In this document: positions 59,356-64,000 of the stretch, one piece after another
Layout of the letters: every line of letters starts with the position of its first letter
Numbering within the stretch: position 1 is the first letter of the stretch
Source: Ricinus communis
Lineage: Eukaryota > Streptophyta > Magnoliopsida > Malpighiales > Euphorbiaceae
Length of the DNA: 64,000 nt
Assembly: GCF_019578655.1 (NCBI RefSeq)
Contig: NC_063257.1
Coordinates: forward strand, 30,477,159-30,541,158
Direction of reading: 5' to 3'
Translations under genes and position numbers: made by a program
The notes under the pieces: model-generated
Told to the model about the DNA's origin: nothing
Databases searched by the model: none
Seen by the model: the letters and a program-made list of their open reading frames with translations, nothing else

Positions 59356-60765
59356 ATGACCAGGAGGTCCAATCTTGATCTAGTAGACCCTCTACCAGAA
59401 CCAGAGCAATCCCTCAAGCAATTGAGAAAGCGATTGAATGTAGACGAAGAAGAGATTCAGGTTAGAAAATCTATACACGAGAGTGAGTCCAGAAACATTA
59501 CAGTAGAGATGGTAGATGCCAATGACAACAATGACAATAACCAGACGATGTACGATTTTTCCAAACCATCGTTGGAGGGGATATGAACATACATTACGAG
59601 ACAGGCTGTTGCCGCCAATAATTTTGAAATAAAGCCTAATGTTATTTAGATGGTGCAGCAAACGATTTAGTTTGAAGGCTTATGAGGTGAGGATCCTAAT
59701 GCACATATAACAAGTTTCTTGGAGATTTATGATACCTTCAAGATTAATAGGACAACAGACGATGCAATTCGTCTCCATTTGTTCCCATTTTCCTTGAGGG
59801 ATAGAGCAAAGCAGTGACTGCAGTCACTACCTCCTAACATTATCACTATTTGGGATTCTTTGGCAGAGAAATTTAGAGATGACATATCTTTTTTTGTGCA
59901 GTTTGACAATGAGTCGATGTACGATACTTGGGAGAGGTACAAGGACCTACTGCAATGCTGCCCAAACCATGGACTACCAATCTAGTTATAGGTACAAACT
60001 TTTTATAATGGTTTGAATTTGGCTACTAAGCAGATGGTAGATGCAGCTGAAGGTGGTTCTTTAAGCAGCAAGACACCAGAGCAAGCCCAAAGCTTGATTG
60101 AGGAGATGGCCAAAAATAATTACCAATGGCACACTACTAGGAGCAGGATGGGACGTCAAGGGAGTGGACACCAGTTGGATGCCACTGCAGCCTTGGCAGC
60201 TCAAGTGGAGTTATTATCCCAGAAACTTGATCAACTCTAGATGCTTGTCCAAGCAGCTCAAGCAAGCTGTGAGTTTTATGCTAGCCTGCATTACAGTAGT
60301 AACTGTATATCGGGAGATATGTTTGCTTCCTCTTCTTTATCTAACCCTGAATAGGTGGACTATATGGGAAGTCAGCCTAGGTAGCAGAACAACCCGTATA
60401 GAAACACCTATAATTCGAGATGGAGAAATCATCCGAACTTTGGATGGAGGAACAACAACAACCAAGGGCCACCAGGGTTTCAGCAACTTTATCAACAATC
60501 GCAACAATTTATTCTCCAACCTCATTCTCCTCAGGCTTAAGAGAAAAAGCCTAACTTAGAGGAGCTGATGATGAAGTTTATGTCCACTTCAGAGACTAGA
60601 TTTCAGCAGACGAACGCAGCTCTTAGAAATCAACAAGCCTCCATTCAGAACTTGGAGAATCAAATAGGCCAGATTTCTAAAATGATGACTGAGAGGCAGC
60701 TAGGGACTTTGCCTAGTAATACAGAGTCTAACCCTAGAGAGCACGTGAAGGCTGTCACTTTATTG
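59356..60765 (+). pseudogene. Athila-type gag
   Basis: Starts MTRRSNLDLVDPLPEPEQSL. The retrotransposon gag core follows: EDPNAHITSFLEIYDTFKIN, DAIRLHLFPFSLRDRAKQ, VQFDNESMYDTWERYKDLL, VQTFYNGLNLATKQMVDAAE and SLSSKTPEQAQSLIEEMAKN. Then come a QN-rich spacer and the ETRFQQTNAALRNQQASIQN / LENQIGQISKMM coiled coil before EHVKAVTL. Stops occur after LEGI, within QTI*FEGL*G, at RAKQ*LQS (TGG to TGA), LPI*L*VQT, and later. About 15 residues are missing after LAEKF. Gag would form the particle shell; this copy is dead. It ends at a GT that begins an intron-like insertion. Confidence 0.88.
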
Positions 60766-61119
60766 GTAGCTATGATTATAATCAAGTTTCTTCATTTTAG
60801 CTTAATTTCTTTGTTTTTTGTTAATTTGTTGAGATATTTTTTTTGGTTGATCCTCTTTGAGTCCTAGATTGTATTGGATGATCGGTGAAATTTAATTACT
60901 TATGTTGGTAGGTAGGTTTATATTGTTAATGATAGGTTTACTAAATATCAACCCTATCAATAGCAGGTTAATATTGTTTTCATTTGTTTTGAGTTTTTAA
61001 TTTTGTACACTAAATGCATAAACATGTTTTTTAGTGAATGGTGTAAATAAGTAATTTTATTTATTGCCTTTCAATTTTTTAAGTATATTCCTATTTCTAA
61101 TGATGATGATGTTGTGCAG
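60766..61119 (+). other. Intron-like 354-bp insertion between gag and protease
   Basis: A T-rich segment begins GTAGCTATG and ends TTCTAATGATGATGATGTTGTGCAG when read in two parts: branch-like TTCTAATGAT (61095-61104) and acceptor TTGTGCAG (61112-61119). It contains stops, yet removing it joins ...AVTLL to EDSGRKDG in frame (phase 0). It carries no element features of its own. It could be a true spliceosomal intron or a random insertion. Confidence 0.5.
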
Positions 61120-61857
61120 GAAGACTCAGGTAGGAAAGATGGAGTTAGCAAGGTGATGGAGCCAGAGAAGATAGAGGCCAGGAAGAAGAGTCCTCTGAGG
61201 GAATACCAGCCCCCGATCCCATATCCTGCCAGGTTGAAGCAGGAGAAAGTCGATCAGCAGTTCATTAAGTTTCTTGACTTGTTTAAAAAACTGCGAATTA
61301 ACTTACCTTTTGTTGAAGCTATTTCACAGATGCCCAAGTATGTGAAGTTCTTAAAGGAAATCCTTAGCCACAATAGGAAGTTAGAGGACTTGGCGATCGT
61401 GACCTTAAGTGAGGAGTGTTCAGCTATACTTCAGAACAAATTGCTAAAGAAGAAGCGTGATCCATGGAGTTTTACTATCCCTTGTGTGATTGGTGATTTG
61501 ACAATTAGTAATGCTTTAGCTGACTTAGGAGCTAGGATTAATTTAATGTCGTACAATTTGTTTACCAAGTTGGGGTTAGGTGAGATGAAACCCACTAGGA
61601 TGAGCATACAGTTAGTTGATAGGACTGTTAAGTATCATAGGGGTATTGTGGAGGATGTAATTGTTAAGGTTGACAAATTTATATTTCCTATTGACTTTAT
61701 GATCATGGACATGGATGGTGAGAGTAACATACCTTTAATTTTAGGTCGACCTTTCCTTGCAACGTCTAGGGCTATTATAGATGTTTGTGATAGGAAGATT
61801 AAACTTATGGTAGGGGATGAAACTGTCACTTTTGATTTGAATAATTCTATGAGATAG
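61120..61857 (+). pseudogene. Athila-type aspartic protease region
   Basis: An uninterrupted frame of about 246 codons. A linker (YQPPIPYPARLKQEKVDQQF, IKFLDLFKKLRINLPFVEAI, SQMPKYVKFLKEIL) precedes a retropepsin-like domain: FTIPCVIGDLTISNALADLG, with DLGA as the active-site motif, then INLMSYNLFTKLGLGEMKPT and the IPLILGRPFLATSRAIIDV flap-side segment. It is in frame with gag if the 354-bp insertion is removed. The frame ends at TAG after NNSMR, where the polyprotein should continue. It would cleave Gag-Pol; here it is part of a dead element, though this domain itself is well kept. Confidence 0.87.
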
Positions 61858-62760
61858 TCCTTAGATCATGATGATACTATATTTTATGTTGATTTACTTG
61901 ATGATGTTATTGATATACAGTTGCAGGAAATATTGCTTAATGATCCCTTACGAGTTGCCTTGCAGGCAGAGGATGAGCATGAGCTATCCAATGAGAGTGT
62001 GTTGGAGCAGCTTACATTTTTTTTAGCTAATGAACCAAGCAAGAATACTGATAAGTTTATTGAGATTGACAGGGTAGGTGCAGAAATTGAGGCTGTCATT
62101 ATAGGAACCACAAGTCCTTGAGTTGAAAGAGCTCCCAAAGCACCTCAATTATGTATATCTAGATAAGGATAACATGTTGCCTTTCATCCTAGCAGCAGAC
62201 TTGGCACCCGAAGAGAGGGAGATGACTTTGGTCTATCTTAGAAAGTACCAAAAGGCATTTTTTTGGAAAATTACTGACATTCCTAGGATTAGTCCTAGCT
62301 ACTGCTTGCATAAGATCTTTATGGAGGATAGTTGCAGGCTAGTGGTGCAACCACAACGCAGACTGAACCCGGACATGAAGGAAGTGGTTTAAAGGTGGTA
62401 ATTTTTTATGTAGGTCTGGTTTACCCTATATCTGATAGTTCCTAGGTTAGTCCTGTGCAGGTAGTTCCTAAAAATGGAGGTATGATCGTGGTTAAAAATG
62501 AGAAGGACGAGCTTATACCGACTAGAACGATAACGAGCTTTCGAGTGTGTATAGATTATAGGAGGCTAAATGATGCGACTCGAAAGGACCATTTTCCCCT
62601 TCCTTTTATTGATCAAATGTTGGAAAGGTTGTTTGGGCATATGTTTTATTGTTTTTTAAATGGTTTTTCAGGTTACTTCGAGATTCCCATTGCACCTGAA
62701 GACCAGGAGAAGACAATCTTTACATGCTTGTATGGGAGGATGCCATTCGGTTTCTACAAC
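61858..62760 (+). pseudogene. Athila-type reverse transcriptase, N-terminal part, truncated
   Basis: After the protease stop come a linker (DLLDDVIDIQLQEILLNDPL), then KELPKHLNYVYLDKDNMLPF, ISPSYCLHKIFMEDSCRLVV and QPQRRLNPDMKEVV. A frameshifted stretch follows, then VVPKNGGMIVVKNEKDELIP, CIDYRRLNDATRKDHFPLPF and IDQMLERLFGHMFYCFLNGF, ending RMPFGFYN. In FLNGFSGY the first catalytic aspartate is asparagine, and the sequence breaks off before the YxDD motif, so it cannot be active. At about 62760 it changes abruptly to a different ORF. Confidence 0.88.
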
Positions 62761-63924
62761 ACCTTCTTTCTACAGCAGCAGATCGCTGATTGGTATCAGC
62801 TTAATGCCATTTCTTTCAGGCTAGGAGGCAGACAATTCTAGATAACAGTACCTCAGTTTAGGATGCATTTAGGGTTATGGACTCAGTAGGAGATCACTCG
62901 AGAGGCCTACCAGGGGTGCTTATATACTCACCCCATCCCTTGTGAGAGGATGTGGGATGAGATTATGACCAAACTAGAGCATTACTATCCTAGCCGCTCG
63001 AAGGTGTCCAGCCTTCTAAACCGGCTCTGATATCTGCATACACTTCTAGTTTACATAATTACAGGCAGAGGGGAGAGCTTTGGGATAGTGGCACAGACTG
63101 ATGGCTTCATCCTTTAGGCACTACACTAACGGAGGAAGCTGGATATGGGCTACCTCCTAGCAAATCAAATCAAGACCTTCGTAAGGGAGTCCAAGAAGAT
63201 TCATCTCTGTTTTGGCTAGGAGGTTGATGTTCTGGATGATTATTTGAGTGACTTGACTCAGATATGGGATATGTTACCAATAGGAGTCTGCTAGATGGTT
63301 AACATGCGGATGGTGAAAGCTTTGCAGGGGCCCCTCGGCGTTGAGTACAGATTAGTCAGCCGAATCTTGCGGGTGGTTAGAGAGGCCCTAGCTAGAGCAC
63401 CACAGGACCCAACTGTGGATGTACCAGAGCTACAACCTCGAGATATACCTGACTCGGCACGTGCTTTTGCCCCCTTTCCTGGTGCGTCATCTTCATACAC
63501 TACCAGCACCTCCAATGCTCAGATAGGTGCTCTTGCAAATCGCTTAGATAGGCTTTCAGACCTTCAACAGGAACACTTCACTGAGTTCAGGCAATTTCAA
63601 GAGGAGACTAGAGCACAGCTCTAGGGCTTTAATGAGCTACTGCAGCAGCTCTTAGAGGGCCTCGAGAGAAAAGGTACACAGTCAGATCTGATGGAAGCTC
63701 AACTCCAGTGGATAGCTGATTCTGGCAGGGATGATGGAATGCATCAATTCTTTGATGACCTAAGTGATATTGAGTTGGACCTCAGTGATTGCTTCCCAAA
63801 TCGACTCACCTCCACAGGAGTTCAGGCCACTCGGGACCCTCCGTATACAAGCACTGGCTCTTTGGAGATGCCGGTGCCCCCACCAGCCTCACCTTCCACT
63901 CAGGACCCCCCCACCGCTTATTAG
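62761..63924 (+). pseudogene. Second Athila-type ORF1 (plant retrotransposon gag-like protein) remnant
   Basis: Reads QQQIADWYQLNAISFRLGGR, then CERMWDEIMTKLEHYYPSRS, LLVYIITGRGESFGIV, KLDMGYLLANQIKTFVRESK, MVNMRMVKALQGPLGVEYRL and VSRILRVVREALARA, followed by a hydrophilic coiled-coil tail and a Pro/Ser/Thr-rich end (MPVPPPASPSTQDPPTAY) at 63924. I recognise this as the ORF1-type protein of plant Athila-like elements. It has at least eight in-frame stops before 63295. It is joined to the truncated RT of the preceding element, so either one element inserted in another or a deletion fused them. Confidence 0.72.
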
Positions 63925-64000
63925 CATAGCCCTTGCTGAGGATGCACCGATCTTCACTCCATCAGCCGTGACAAATGATCAGGGTAGTCTTCGTTAGATT
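63925..64000 (+). other. Window edge, continuation of the element
   Basis: The last 76 bp follow the TAG of the ORF1-like frame. A +2 reading (ALAEDAPIFTPSAVTNDQG) is open to near the end, but the stretch is too short to assign. Confidence 0.4.

Overview
The window looks like a stretch of plant nuclear heterochromatin, most likely from a eudicot. The evidence is a decaying insertion of plastid DNA, two large arrays of a short satellite with higher-order structure, and a nest of broken Ty3/gypsy elements (chromovirus-type and Athila-type). I see no intact host nuclear gene, and the species cannot be named from this sequence.

Layout. Positions 1-3264 are plastid DNA. rpl20 faces rps18-rpl33-psaJ in the order seen in plastid genomes, and this block is joined to the 3' end of the ndhA intron and part of ndhA exon 2, which lies elsewhere in plastid genomes. 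rps18 carries two frameshifts and ndhA has a nonsense codon and a truncation. rpl20, rpl33 and psaJ are still open. Positions 3265-25170 are satellite array 1, about 560 monomers of 39 bp in higher-order repeats (one clear 12-mer of 466 bp) with further duplications of 351 bp, about 1.56 kb and about 3.18 kb. Its last 4.5 kb is rich in indels and ends in a 500-N gap (25171-25670). Positions 25671-31853 hold a minus-strand, apparently non-coding LTR element with LTRs near 2.8 kb. Positions 31854-47159 are satellite array 2, a diverged 39-bp family organised mostly as a 10-mer of about 390 bp. It is interrupted at 39241-39456 by a fragment containing a group II intron domain V, probably of mitochondrial origin.

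Positions 47160-52390 are retroelement debris: a coiled-coil fragment, a primer-binding site, an inverted repeat, and a roughly 1.9-2.0-kb module repeated in tandem (P-Q-P-Q-P). Positions 52383-54501 carry a chromovirus pol broken into a minus-strand RT/RNase H piece and a plus-strand integrase-chromodomain piece, followed by a polypurine tract and an LTR at 54515. From about 55580 to 62760 there is an Athila-type element. Its 5' LTR is split by a 2.2-kb solo LTR with a near-perfect target-site duplication. The LTR is followed by a tRNA-Asp-type primer-binding site, gag, a 354-bp intron-like insertion, protease and a truncated RT. From about 62760 to the window end lies another Athila-type ORF1 remnant.

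Nothing here forms a working pathway. The coding-looking satellite frames follow from the 39-bp (13-codon) period. The most interesting items are the satellite's multi-scale architecture and its junction with plastid DNA, the group II intron fragment embedded in array 2, and the in-frame GT-AG insertion between gag and protease.
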